Positions 49,291-56,624 are shown, numbered from the stretch's first letter. The stretch: DNA of 64,000 nt from Phenylobacterium sp. (GCF_022402485.1 NZ_JAKRSA010000023.1:62001-126000), one strand, 5' to 3'. Notes: generated by a model from the sequence alone, not told the origin. A program made the numbers and translations.

Positions 49291-49417
49291 GAAGTTTCCG
49301 ATACGCTCCCACTTGGGGAAAGGGCGGGGCGCCACTTCAGGCGAACTGCCGCGACTCAATTTCTGCTGACGCCTTCTGGCGATCAGCCGGTTTTGCCGCG
49401 CCCATGGTTAACAGCCG

Positions 49418-49945
49418 CTAAAGGGGCGGCGCGGCAGCCATGGCGCGGACCAGGGTACTGGCGGGAAAGGCGGCGAGGCCGCCGATACAGATGGCCAGGC
49501 CGTAGGGGACATTTTCGCCCGGTTCGGCCAGACGGCTGAGCCAGCTGGGTCCGGCCGATACGTAGCGGCGCAACAACATTGACCGCATGGCCAGGAGCGT
49601 CATGGCCAGCACGCCCCCCGCCAGGGCTGTCACCAGGAGGAAGGTGGCGCTGGCCGGCCAGCCGAGCCAGAGGGCTGTCGCGGCAAATACCTTGGCGTCC
49701 CCGCCGCCGATCCAGCCCAGGGCGAACATCACCATGCCCGCCACCAGGGCCGCCACACCGATACCCAGGTGCAGGCCAATCCCCTCAAAGGGCAGTCCCA
49801 GCAACAGGGCCGCCGGGAAGAAGGCCACGATCAGGGCCAGGGAGATCCAGTTCGGAATGGTGTAGGTGGTCACGTCTTTCAGGGCCGCCACGATCAGCAG
49901 GGCCGGACAGATGACGAGCAGGACAGTCTGGACTTGAGTGATCAC
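49418..49945 (-). CDS. cpaA: Prepilin peptidase CpaA/TadV
   Basis: A 175-residue A24-family aspartic peptidase that cuts the leader from Flp pilins and pseudopilins. The two catalytic Asp are D24 (in ALKDVTTYTIPN) and D83 (in GGGDAK). About six membrane helices are visible, and the methylase domain of classical PilD is absent, as usual for CpaA. It lies downstream of pilA1, separated by the pilin terminator, so it may depend on read-through or its own promoter. Confidence 0.94.
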   Translation of the reverse strand: MITQVQTVLLVICPALLIVAALKDVTTYTIPNWISLALIVAFFPAALLLGLPFEGIGLHLGIGVAALVAGMVMFALGWIGGGDAKVFAATALWLGWPASATFLLVTALAGGVLAMTLLAMRSMLLRRYVSAGPSWLSRLAEPGENVPYGLAICIGGLAAFPASTLVRAMAAAPPL

Positions 49946-50070
49946 GGGCGAGCTCTCGGGTGGTTGGCGGCCTGCGCCGCCGTCGAGCCAATCTGCCCAA
50001 AGGGAATGAACGCTTGGTTTCCCGCAGGTGAAGAACCGCGCCGGAGGTCATCGCCCAGGCTTATGAAGAA

Positions 50071-50098
50071 GGGGCCGCAGCGTTTCCACTGCGGCCCC
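50071..50098 (-). terminator. Terminator after pilA copy 1
   Basis: GGGGCCGCAG (50071-50080) pairs perfectly with CTGCGGCCCC (50089-50098), followed on the minus strand by TTCTTC. The same hairpin is found after pilA copy 3. It would make the short pilin message much more abundant than the downstream cpa message. Confidence 0.8.
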
Positions 50099-50143
50099 TG
50101 GAGGTCTGGTCTTTGTCTTCGCCGCTTGAGTGCGGCGAATGAC

Positions 50144-50311
50144 TTATTGCGGCATTGCGGTGCCGATCTTGGTGAAGGTGCCGGCGATCTTGCCCGACAG
50201 GGTGTTCAGGGCGGTGATCAGCACGACGGCGATCAGGGCAGCGATCAGGCCATACTCGATGGCGGTGGCGCCGGACTCATCCTTCAGGAAGCGCGTGACG
50301 AACTTAGACAT
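50144..50311 (-). CDS. pilA: Flp-type major pilin, copy 1
   Basis: A 55-residue prepilin. The class IVb cleavage site is after G14 (KDESG/ATAIEYGLI), with Glu at mature position 5, leaving a 41-residue pilin that is mostly one hydrophobic helix. The protein is identical to copy 3 and differs from copy 2 only at residues 42 (Ile here, Val there) and 51 (Thr here, Asn there). Shine-Dalgarno AGGAG is 8 bases before ATG. It is the most operon-proximal of three tandem copies. Confidence 0.97.
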   Translation of the reverse strand: MSKFVTRFLKDESGATAIEYGLIAALIAVVLITALNTLSGKIAGTFTKIGTAMPQ

Positions 50312-50329
50312 TGCTCGATCTCCTATGTT

Positions 50330-50374
50330 GGCGAGCAGATTGATCGGGGATCAGGCCTGGCTGGTCTGCTCGCC
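50330..50374 (-). promoter_or_regulatory. Leader hairpin of pilA copy 1
   Basis: GGCGAGCAGA (50330-50339) and TCTGCTCGCC (50365-50374) form a 10-bp stem with a 25-base loop. The stem ends 5 bases before the AGGAG Shine-Dalgarno. The same structure occurs at the same distance before the other two pilA copies. Confidence 0.6.
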
Positions 50375-50406
50375 CCGAATTACAGGGGCAGAATGTCGCA
50401 GGTCAC

Positions 50407-50421
50407 TTAACTTACAGTAAA
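50407..50421 (-). promoter_or_regulatory. CtrA-like box upstream of pilA copy 1
   Basis: Minus strand reads TTTA-N7-TTAA, one mismatch from the Caulobacter CtrA consensus TTAA-N7-TTAA. The TTAA half lies 96 bases from the start codon, the same as in the other copies. Confidence 0.55.
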
Positions 50422-50507
50422 TATCGCAGTTATTGCCGCATTTTCTGTATTGTTTTATTTTTATTTACTATGAATGGTGCGTTTATATTTGGCGGTCGGG
50501 AACGAAG

Positions 50508-50539
50508 AAGGGGCTGTCGCGTCCCCGCGACAGCCCCTT
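50508..50539 (-). terminator. Terminator after pilA copy 2
   Basis: AAGGGGCTGTCGCG (50508-50521) and CGCGACAGCCCCTT (50526-50539) form a perfect 14-bp stem with a TCCC loop. The sequence is different from the terminators of copies 1 and 3. Confidence 0.85.
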
Positions 50540-50579
50540 CCCCGGTCTCGATCCTCGCCGCGTCACTGCGGCGCGTGAC

Positions 50580-50747
50580 CTATTGCGGCATCGCGTTGCC
50601 GATCTTGGTGAAGGTGCCGGCGACCTTGCCCGACAGGGTGTTCAGGGCGGTGATCAGCACGACGGCGATCAGGGCAGCGATCAGGCCATACTCGATGGCG
50701 GTGGCGCCGGACTCATCCTTCAGGAAGCGCGTGACGAACTTAGACAT
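50580..50747 (-). CDS. pilA: Flp-type major pilin, copy 2
   Basis: A 55-residue prepilin, identical to the other two copies except V42 and N51, both in the C-terminal part of the mature pilin. It ends with TAG rather than TAA. Only four nucleotides in 168 differ from copies 1 and 3, and the Shine-Dalgarno (AGGAG) and spacing are the same. Its flanks have diverged more than its coding part. Confidence 0.97.
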   Translation of the reverse strand: MSKFVTRFLKDESGATAIEYGLIAALIAVVLITALNTLSGKVAGTFTKIGNAMPQ

Positions 50748-50765
50748 TGCTCGATCTCCTATGCT

Positions 50766-50810
50766 GGCGAGCAGTTGTGTCGAGGATCAGGCCCGTCAGG
50801 TCTGCTCGCC
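50766..50810 (-). promoter_or_regulatory. Leader hairpin of pilA copy 2
   Basis: GGCGAGCAG (50766-50774) pairs with CTGCTCGCC (50802-50810). The loop sequence differs from copies 1 and 3 but the stem and its position are kept. Confidence 0.6.
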
Positions 50811-50842
50811 CCGAATTGAGTGGTCATTTTGTTGCACCCTGC

Positions 50843-50857
50843 TTAATCACTGATGAA
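50843..50857 (-). promoter_or_regulatory. CtrA-like box upstream of pilA copy 2
   Basis: Minus strand TTCA-N7-TTAA, again with the TTAA half 96 bases from the start codon. The distal half is weaker than in copies 1 and 3. Confidence 0.45.
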
Positions 50858-50946
50858 GCGTCGCTCTGATTTGCCGTTTTATTTTATCAGACCATTTTCG
50901 TTTCTCATTACTTCTAGCCGTTTGCCAAAATTGAAGAAAATAGAAA

Positions 50947-50974
50947 GGGGCCGCAGCGTTTCCACTGCGGCCCC
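50947..50974 (-). terminator. Terminator after pilA copy 3
   Basis: Same 10-bp stem GGGGCCGCAG/CTGCGGCCCC as after copy 1, here followed on the minus strand by TTTCTATTTTCTTC, a better T-rich tail. Confidence 0.85.
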
Positions 50975-51019
50975 TGGAAGTCTGGTCTTTGTCTTCGCCG
51001 CTTGAGTGCGGCGAATGAC

Positions 51020-51187
51020 TTATTGCGGCATTGCGGTGCCGATCTTGGTGAAGGTGCCGGCGATCTTGCCCGACAGGGTGTTCAGGGCGGTGATCAGCAC
51101 GACGGCGATCAGGGCAGCGATCAGGCCATACTCGATGGCGGTGGCGCCGGACTCATCCTTCAGGAAGCGCGTGACGAACTTAGACAT
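51020..51187 (-). CDS. pilA: Flp-type major pilin, copy 3
   Basis: A 55-residue prepilin encoded by a sequence identical to copy 1 at every base of the coding region. Cleavage is expected after G14. It is the first pilin gene from the divergent intergenic region that carries the GANTC cluster. Own CtrA-like box, leader hairpin and terminator suggest each pilin is a separate transcription unit. Confidence 0.97.
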   Translation of the reverse strand: MSKFVTRFLKDESGATAIEYGLIAALIAVVLITALNTLSGKIAGTFTKIGTAMPQ

Positions 51188-51205
51188 TGCTCGATCTCCT
51201 ATGTT

Positions 51206-51250
51206 GGCGAGCAGATTGATCGGGGATCAGGCCTGGCTGGTCTGCTCGCC
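51206..51250 (-). promoter_or_regulatory. Leader hairpin of pilA copy 3
   Basis: GGCGAGCAGA (51206-51215) pairs with TCTGCTCGCC (51241-51250), identical to copy 1 and 19 bases from the start codon. Confidence 0.6.
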
Positions 51251-51282
51251 CCGAATTACAGCCTCACAATGCACCCGCTCGC

Positions 51283-51297
51283 TTAATGGCGAGTAAA
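51283..51297 (-). promoter_or_regulatory. CtrA-like box upstream of pilA copy 3
   Basis: Minus strand TTTA-N7-TTAAGC with the TTAA 96 bases from the start codon. It lies outside the 317-bp repeat, so its conservation is not just a by-product of the duplication. Confidence 0.55.
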
Positions 51298-51310
51298 CTG
51301 AAGAGTATTC

Positions 51311-51434
51311 GATTCAAAATTGTTTTGGTTTACTTGTGTTTACTATTAGCTTTCATTAACCACGCCGTCGATTCAGGCGGAAAACAGCCAATCCTGCTTT
51401 ATGATTCACGTGCGCGCGCGAGTCGGTCGGATTC
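51311..51434. promoter_or_regulatory. Cluster of five GANTC (CcrM-type) methylation sites
   Basis: GATTC at 51311, 51370, 51403 and 51430 and GAGTC at 51420, all between pilA copy 3 and the divergent pilus gene. The rest of this 317-base gap is AT-rich and has no gene. Confidence 0.7.
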
Positions 51435-51504
51435 AGGGTTTCTTGACCATTCCCGCCGACCCTGGGGCTCGGGTCACCGTTCCCCAAAGTTTCCGGACAC
51501 CGCC

Positions 51505-51885
51505 ATGCGCCGTCTCGCCGCCAGCGCCATCATCGCCCTGCTGATCGCCTCACCGGCATCGGCATCGTCCCTGTCGGTCCACCTGGATCAGGCCGCCAAG
51601 GTCCGGCTGGCTGGGACAGCCCGCAATGTGGTGGTGGCCAATCCCAGGATCGCAGATGTGAACCTCGTGGGGCCGCACGACCTGGTGGTCATCGGCAAGG
51701 GATTTGGGGTCACCAACGTCGTGGTGACGGACGCTGCCGGCCGGACACTGTTCGACCGCGACATCGTGGTCAGCACGCCAGACTATGGTCAGATGTCCTA
51801 TATCCGCGGCGGCGAAGCCCGGACCTTTGCCTGCGCGCCGCGCTGTGAGCGCATCGACGAAGATGGTCGGATCCCAACCCCATAG
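51505..51885 (+). CDS. Stand-alone pilus-assembly N-terminal domain protein (CpaC N-domain-like)
   Basis: A 126-residue exported protein with a signal peptide (residues 1-20) and a single domain homologous to the first domain of CpaC: HLDQAAKVRLAGTARNVVVA, then NPRIADVNLVGPHDLVVIGK and DAAGRTLFDRDIVV. There is no secretin domain. A Cys pair (C110, C114) near the C-terminus could form a disulfide. It likely helps the secretin or outer-membrane part of the Tad system. The Shine-Dalgarno is weak; the ATG is chosen for the signal peptide. Confidence 0.85.
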   Translation: MRRLAASAIIALLIASPASASSLSVHLDQAAKVRLAGTARNVVVANPRIADVNLVGPHDLVVIGKGFGVTNVVVTDAAGRTLFDRDIVVSTPDYGQMSYIRGGEARTFACAPRCERIDEDGRIPTP

Positions 51886-51909
51886 GGCCTTGGGCTAATC
51901 CTTCTGCGC

Positions 51910-51924
51910 TTAAACAAGACTTAG
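51910..51924 (+). promoter_or_regulatory. CtrA-like box upstream of the TadE-like genes
   Basis: TTAA-N7-TTAG on the plus strand, 7 of 8 consensus positions, ending 44 bases before the first TadE-like start codon. Confidence 0.45.
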
Positions 51925-51968
51925 GCACGTGGCGCTAGGGTCTGGGGAAACTCGGATGAACCCGCAGA

Positions 51969-52538
51969 ATGTCGCGCGCCACCAGAAATCTGATCCAAGT
52001 CCTGCGCAACTTCGCGCACGCCCGCAAGGGGGCGACGGCGGTGGAGTTTGCCTTCATCGCCGGCCCTCTCCTGATGCTGATCTTCGGTGTCCTGGAACTG
52101 GCCCTGGTGTTCATGGTGTCGGCCACGCTTGAGGGCGCTACCGCCTCAGCGTCACGGCCCATGCGCACCGGCCAGATGCAGACCGGTGGCGGGGACAAAG
52201 CAGCCTTTGGAAAGGCGGTCTGTGATCGCATGAGCTGGCTGGGGTCTGGCTGCACCTCAAACCTGAACGTGGATGTACGTACCTATTCGGACTTCACCAG
52301 TCTGCGGGACGATCCTTCGATGAATGGGGGGAACTTCGACCCGGCCAAGACCTGTTGGTCCCCCGGCGGCCCCACCGACATCGTCCTGGTCCGCACCTAC
52401 TATACCTGGACCGTGTTCACGCCGTTGCTCTCCAGCGCCCTGGTCAATGCGCCCGGCAATAAGCGCATGATTTCGTCTGTGGCGGCGTTCCGCAACGAGC
52501 CCTACAGCGACAGCCCGCCCACGGGAGCCAAGTGCTGA
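51969..52538 (+). CDS. TadE-like pseudopilin
   Basis: A 189-residue protein with the TadE N-terminus: short basic part, KGATAVEFAFIAGPLLMLIF with prepilin-type cleavage after the first G and Glu at +5, then a hydrophobic helix. The C-terminal domain contains three Cys and is predicted periplasmic. Such minor pilins are processed by CpaA and are needed for pilus biogenesis. It ends in a TGATG overlap with the next TadE-like gene. Confidence 0.87.
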   Translation: MSRATRNLIQVLRNFAHARKGATAVEFAFIAGPLLMLIFGVLELALVFMVSATLEGATASASRPMRTGQMQTGGGDKAAFGKAVCDRMSWLGSGCTSNLNVDVRTYSDFTSLRDDPSMNGGNFDPAKTCWSPGGPTDIVLVRTYYTWTVFTPLLSSALVNAPGNKRMISSVAAFRNEPYSDSPPTGAKC

Positions 52539-53068
52539 TGACCGTCTGGCGCTTTATCCGGGATCGCCGAGGAGTCGCAGCGGTCGAGTTCGCCCTGATC
52601 GCTCCAGTGCTGATCCTGCTCTATATGGGCCTGGCGGAAGTCACCATGGCCCTGATGGCCGAGCGCCGGTCCAGCCACGCCACTGCCGTTGTGGCCGATC
52701 TGGTGTCACAGGACACCCTGACGAGCCGGTCTGAGCTCACCGACACCTTCTCCGTCGCCGAGGAAATCCTGTCGCCGTTTAACGCCGCAGGGATGAGCAT
52801 CCGGATTACCGCGATCCGCGCCGATGCCAGCGGCTCACCCAAGGTGGTCTGGAGCCATGGCAAGGGCCTCTCAGCCCTGGGCAAAGGGTCCACGGTCAGC
52901 GGCTTGCCGGCCAATCTGATGGCACCCTTCGATAATCTGATCATGAGCGAGATGAACTATAGCTTCAACTCGACTCTGAATTACGCCCTGCCAAATACCA
53001 TGGTGTTCAAACAGAAATACTATCTTAGGCCGCGTAAGATCGACATGGTCAACTGCACAGACTGTTGA
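52538..53068 (+). CDS. TadE/TadF-like pseudopilin
   Basis: A 176-residue protein with RDRRGVAAVEFALIAPVLIL at the N-terminus, the prepilin-like motif of TadE/TadF (cleavage after G, Glu at +5), a single hydrophobic helix and a periplasmic domain ending in a CTDC pair. The ATG at 52538 overlaps the previous stop (TGATG); a GTG at 52532 is less likely. Probably an interacting partner of the upstream pseudopilin. Confidence 0.86.
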   Translation: MTVWRFIRDRRGVAAVEFALIAPVLILLYMGLAEVTMALMAERRSSHATAVVADLVSQDTLTSRSELTDTFSVAEEILSPFNAAGMSIRITAIRADASGSPKVVWSHGKGLSALGKGSTVSGLPANLMAPFDNLIMSEMNYSFNSTLNYALPNTMVFKQKYYLRPRKIDMVNCTDC

Positions 53069-53082
53069 GTCCGGAATCTGGA

Positions 53083-53853
53083 TCAGGCCCTCGGCGGAGC
53101 CAACCACGTGGGCACAGCCGCTGGATCGAGCCGGCGGCCATCCAGGGACCAAACGGGCCTCACGCCCATAAGGCTATTGGTGAGGAAAATGGCCTCAGCG
53201 CCGGCAAGGGCGTCAGGCCCCAGCTTGACCTCAGCGGTCTCCAGACCGCCCTCCAAGGCCCGCTGCAGGACCTGCGCCCGCGTCACACCGGCCAGAACGC
53301 CGCAGTCCAGGGCCGGTGTCAGCAGTCGCCCTTGTGAGAGCCAGAAGAGATTGGCCGCCGATGCGCAGGCCACATGGCCGTCGGTATTGAGGATCAAGGC
53401 CTCGTCGGCACCGGCCAACCGCGCCTCTCGCCGGGCCAGGACATTATCCAGATAGGACAGAGTCTTATGCCGGGAGGTCAGGGAGCTGGCGTTGCGCCGG
53501 ACACGGGCTGTGATCACATGGAGGGGACCCAGAGACGGGGTCATTGGGGCTGCGGTGGCAAACAGGCGCGGGATGGCCTCGGCCGGTCGATCAAGGCCTC
53601 GCCCCCCCGAACCCGCAGTCCAGGTCATCCGCAGGGCTGCTGAACCCGACAATAGCCCCGCCTGACGGAGAGCGTCCTGCGCCGAGGTCCAGGCCGTGTC
53701 CGGGTCGGGGGCGGGTAAGCCCAGGGCTGTGCACCCCAGGGCCATACGGTCCATGTGCTCTGCCCAGTCGGCTGGAACCCCGTCGCGGACCCAAAGGGTC
53801 TCGAACAGCCCGTCCCCCAGCAGGAGGCCGCGATCGTCCAGGGGAATGCTCAT
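53083..53853 (-). CDS. pabC: Aminodeoxychorismate lyase / class IV aminotransferase
   Basis: A 256-residue fold-type IV PLP protein. The start MSIPLDDRGLLLGDGLFETL and the Lys in SRHKTLSYLDN are typical of PabC, which turns aminodeoxychorismate into p-aminobenzoate for folate. D-amino-acid or branched-chain transaminase activity cannot be excluded from sequence, but coupling (ATGA) to pabB supports PabC. Confidence 0.88.
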   Translation of the reverse strand: MSIPLDDRGLLLGDGLFETLWVRDGVPADWAEHMDRMALGCTALGLPAPDPDTAWTSAQDALRQAGLLSGSAALRMTWTAGSGGRGLDRPAEAIPRLFATAAPMTPSLGPLHVITARVRRNASSLTSRHKTLSYLDNVLARREARLAGADEALILNTDGHVACASAANLFWLSQGRLLTPALDCGVLAGVTRAQVLQRALEGGLETAEVKLGPDALAGAEAIFLTNSLMGVRPVWSLDGRRLDPAAVPTWLAPPRA

Positions 53854-55232
53854 GAGGCGTCCTGAGGGTCTGCGCCCAAAGCCTTGAGCAAGGCGGAGAT
53901 CTTGGCCTCAGTCTCCTGGCGTTCGGCGACGGGCTCACTGTCAGCCACCAGCCCTGCGCCGGCGCGGGCCTCCACCCGCCAGCGCTGCGCGCCATCCCCG
54001 GACGCTTCCAGAACACAGGCCGCCGTCCGGATCAGCACGCTGGAATCAAAGCCGCCGTCCACGCCGGCCCAGAAAATCGAGCCGCAATAGGGGCCGCGCG
54101 GCGGCTCCAGGCTGGCGATGACCTTCATGGCCTGGATCTTTGGGGCGCCGGTGATGGAGCCCGGCGGGAAGGTGGCGCGCAGGAGGTCCGCCGCCCCCTC
54201 CCCGGGCCTTAGGACGCCGGTCACGGTCGACACCAGATGGTGGACGTTGGTGAAGCTCTCGATCGCAAACAGCTCAGGCGCCTTCACGGTCCCCGGCTGA
54301 CAGACCCGAGCCAGGTCGTTACGCATCAAGTCAACGATCATCAGGTTCTCCGCCCGGTCCTTGGGACTGGCCAGGAGTTCGGCGGCCAGGGCTTGGTCCT
54401 GCGCGCTGTCACACCCTCTTCGCCGGGTGCCTTTGATGGGGCGGGTCTCGGCCATCAGCCCACTGGGCCCCTGGCGCAGAGACACGAAACGCTCCGGAGA
54501 GTTGGACACCACCGCCCGGTCGGGCAGCCGCAGATAGGCGGCGAAGGGGGCTACGGAATCCTGCGCGAGTCGGGCGAACAGATCATAGGGCCTGATCCCC
54601 TGCGCCAGCTGGCCCGACCAACTCCGGGCGACATTGGCCTGGAAGATCTCACCCGCCGCGATCCGGCTCACCACCTCGGCCACCGCCGCCTCATAGGCCT
54701 CGGCCGGGGACGCGCACATGGGCCCGGCCAAGCCTTGTGGCGGGACAACGCCGGCACTCTCTCCTTCGACCTCGATGGCGGCAAGCAGCGCAGCGGCGCG
54801 GGCGCGGGCATGGGACGTGGTGTCACCCCTGCCGATGGCCAGCAGACGGCGCTGCTCATGGTCAAAGGCCAGCAGGGCGGGATAAAGACCCGCCGCCAAG
54901 TGCGGCCAATCGGGGTGGGGCAACAGGGCCAGACCTTGCGCCCGCCCGCCCAATTCATAGGTGGCCAGCCCCGCCAGCCCCCCCTGGAACGGTGGGCCAT
55001 CGGCCAGGATGTCGCCCTGCGGGATCAGAACTGCCAGGGCGGCAAAGGGATCGGCTGGTGCCCCAGCCTCAAGCCACAGGACCTCCAGGGGGCGAGCTGC
55101 CAGATAGGACCAGCGCCCCCGAGCCCCGCCGCCCCCCGACAGCAGGCAAAGGCTCCAGGCCTCATCGGCCAAGGCCGCCAGGGCCAGGGCCGGATCCCGC
55201 CAGGGAGCTTCGATCTGGACGACACGACGCAT
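53850..55232 (-). CDS. pabB: Aminodeoxychorismate synthase component I
   Basis: A 460-residue chorismate-utilising enzyme that aminates chorismate to aminodeoxychorismate. The C-terminal chorismate-binding domain has GEIFQANVARSW, SPERFVSLRQG, TRPIKGTRRRG, KDRAENLMIVDLMRNDL and PPGSITGAPKIQAMKVI. PIKGT is the PabB signature that separates it from anthranilate synthase TrpE. The glutaminase subunit PabA is not in this window. Confidence 0.94.
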   Translation of the reverse strand: MRRVVQIEAPWRDPALALAALADEAWSLCLLSGGGGARGRWSYLAARPLEVLWLEAGAPADPFAALAVLIPQGDILADGPPFQGGLAGLATYELGGRAQGLALLPHPDWPHLAAGLYPALLAFDHEQRRLLAIGRGDTTSHARARAAALLAAIEVEGESAGVVPPQGLAGPMCASPAEAYEAAVAEVVSRIAAGEIFQANVARSWSGQLAQGIRPYDLFARLAQDSVAPFAAYLRLPDRAVVSNSPERFVSLRQGPSGLMAETRPIKGTRRRGCDSAQDQALAAELLASPKDRAENLMIVDLMRNDLARVCQPGTVKAPELFAIESFTNVHHLVSTVTGVLRPGEGAADLLRATFPPGSITGAPKIQAMKVIASLEPPRGPYCGSIFWAGVDGGFDSSVLIRTAACVLEASGDGAQRWRVEARAGAGLVADSEPVAERQETEAKISALLKALGADPQDAS

Positions 55233-55271
55233 CCCCGCGCCATAGCCCTCAAAGGGCTGGCTGGAAAGCCG

Positions 55272-56444
55272 TCAGGCAACCAGCTGGGCGTCGGCGGCCG
55301 CAAGCGCTGCTGCCCGATCCCCTGCAAAGCCCTGAGCCGCCAGGGCTTCGCCCAAGGCCGTCAGACACAGCCGCACATGCCAAGGCGTCGCCGAGGCGCC
55401 CATCAGACCGATCCGCCAGACCTTGCCCTTCAGCGGGCCAAGGCCTGCGCCGAGCTCCAGATTCCAGTGGGTCAGGACGTGGTCGCGCACGGCGGCCTCA
55501 TCAATGCCCTCGGGGACCCTGACGGTGTTCAACTGCGGCAGGCGGTGATCTGGCGCCACCAGCATGGTCAGGCCCAGCGCCTCGAGACCGGCCACCAGGG
55601 CCTCATGCATCCGGGCATGGCGGACAAAGGCGGCCTGCTGGCCTTCCTCAAACAGCACCACCAGGGACTCGTGCAGGCCGTAGAGGGCATTGATCGGGGC
55701 GGTGTGATGGTAGGTGCGACCGCCTTCGCCCCCCCAGTAGCTCATCAGCAGACCGATATCGAACAGCCAGTTGCGGGGCTTTTCCTGGCGCGCGGCGATG
55801 GCCGCCACGGCGCGCTTGGAAAAGGCCACTGGCGACAGGCCCGGGGGGGCAGACAGGCACTTCTGCGTGCCCGAATAAAGCACGTCGGCGTCCCAGGCCG
55901 CGGCGTCCACCGCGATGCCGCCCAAGGAGGTCACGCAGTCGACGATGGAGAGGGCCCCATACTTGCGGGCCAGGGCGCTGAGGGTGGCGGCGTCACTGCG
56001 CACGCCGGTGGAGGTTTCCGCATGAACAAAGGCCAGCACCTTGGCCTTGCGCCCAGCCAACGCCGCCTCGACCTTGGCGGGGTCCACCGGCGTCCCCCAG
56101 GCGTCCTCCACCGTGACCACCTCGGCACCGGCCCGGCCGGCCATGTCGACCATGCGGGTGCCGAACACGCCATTGACGCAGATCACCGCCAGGTCGCCAG
56201 GCTCCAGCAGGTTCATCAGGGCCGCTTCCATCCCCGCCGTGCCCGGCGCCGACAGGGGCACGCAGATGTGATCTGGGGCGTTGAACAGCCGCGAGAGCGC
56301 GGCCTTGATCTCCTCCATCAGACCCTGAAAGGCCGGATCCAGATGGCCGATGGTCGGCCGCGACAGGGCCGCCAGCACCCGGGGGCTGACATCGGAAGGG
56401 CCAGGCCCCATCAGGACCCGACGGGGAGGTTGAAAGCTCTGCAT
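55272..56444 (-). CDS. Class V aminotransferase (serine/alanine-glyoxylate type)
   Basis: A 390-residue PLP enzyme. The Schiff-base Lys is K195 in [13 protein letters not shown]. The N-terminus [17 protein letters not shown], the [11 protein letters not shown] cofactor loop and [10 protein letters not shown] fit the alanine-glyoxylate / serine-pyruvate aminotransferase branch, which also includes serine-glyoxylate and purine-catabolism aminotransferases. The donor and acceptor cannot be fixed. Next to pabB but separately transcribed is likely (39-base gap). Confidence 0.9.
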   Translation of the reverse strand: MQSFQPPRRVLMGPGPSDVSPRVLAALSRPTIGHLDPAFQGLMEEIKAALSRLFNAPDHICVPLSAPGTAGMEAALMNLLEPGDLAVICVNGVFGTRMVDMAGRAGAEVVTVEDAWGTPVDPAKVEAALAGRKAKVLAFVHAETSTGVRSDAATLSALARKYGALSIVDCVTSLGGIAVDAAAWDADVLYSGTQKCLSAPPGLSPVAFSKRAVAAIAARQEKPRNWLFDIGLLMSYWGGEGGRTYHHTAPINALYGLHESLVVLFEEGQQAAFVRHARMHEALVAGLEALGLTMLVAPDHRLPQLNTVRVPEGIDEAAVRDHVLTHWNLELGAGLGPLKGKVWRIGLMGASATPWHVRLCLTALGEALAAQGFAGDRAAALAAADAQLVA

Positions 56445-56624
56445 GGCGGCCTCGCGCTGATGGCCCCTGGTCCGGGCCTGATTTCACGGGGAGGTGATTA
56501 GGCCGAGACGGCCCGGAAGCGCAATTCTTGTCGCTGAACCTTGTCGGAGGTTCAGTCCCGATAAGGCGTCCGGCGCAGACGTGGAGGTCATCGCCGGGCG
56601 CCGGTTCGCAGGTCGCTGGCGGAT

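Larger units (their letters stand above)
50069..50385. repeat. 317-bp direct repeat, copy A (pilA1 with leader and terminator)
   Basis: Identical to 50945-51261 except one base (G at 50103, A at 50979). It spans terminator, coding region, Shine-Dalgarno and leader hairpin, but stops before the CtrA-like box. Confidence 0.95.
50945..51261. repeat. 317-bp direct repeat, copy B (pilA3 with leader and terminator)
   Basis: Second copy of the block at 50069-50385, offset 876 bases, with a single mismatch. The near identity also at synonymous and non-coding sites points to a recent duplication or gene conversion. Confidence 0.95.

Noticed and set aside
50069..51261. Insertion sequence or CRISPR array as the source of the repeats near 50-51 kb
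   Set aside because: The repeats are pilin genes with their leaders and terminators; no transposase, terminal inverted repeats or spacer pattern.
51346..51360. Another CtrA box (TTAG...TTAAC) in the pilA3-divergent region
   Set aside because: Spacing is 6 rather than 7 bases between the half sites.
54237..56501. 754-codon open frame antisense to pabB and the class V aminotransferase
   Set aside because: Shadow of real genes; composition is Gly/Gln/His-rich with no domain.
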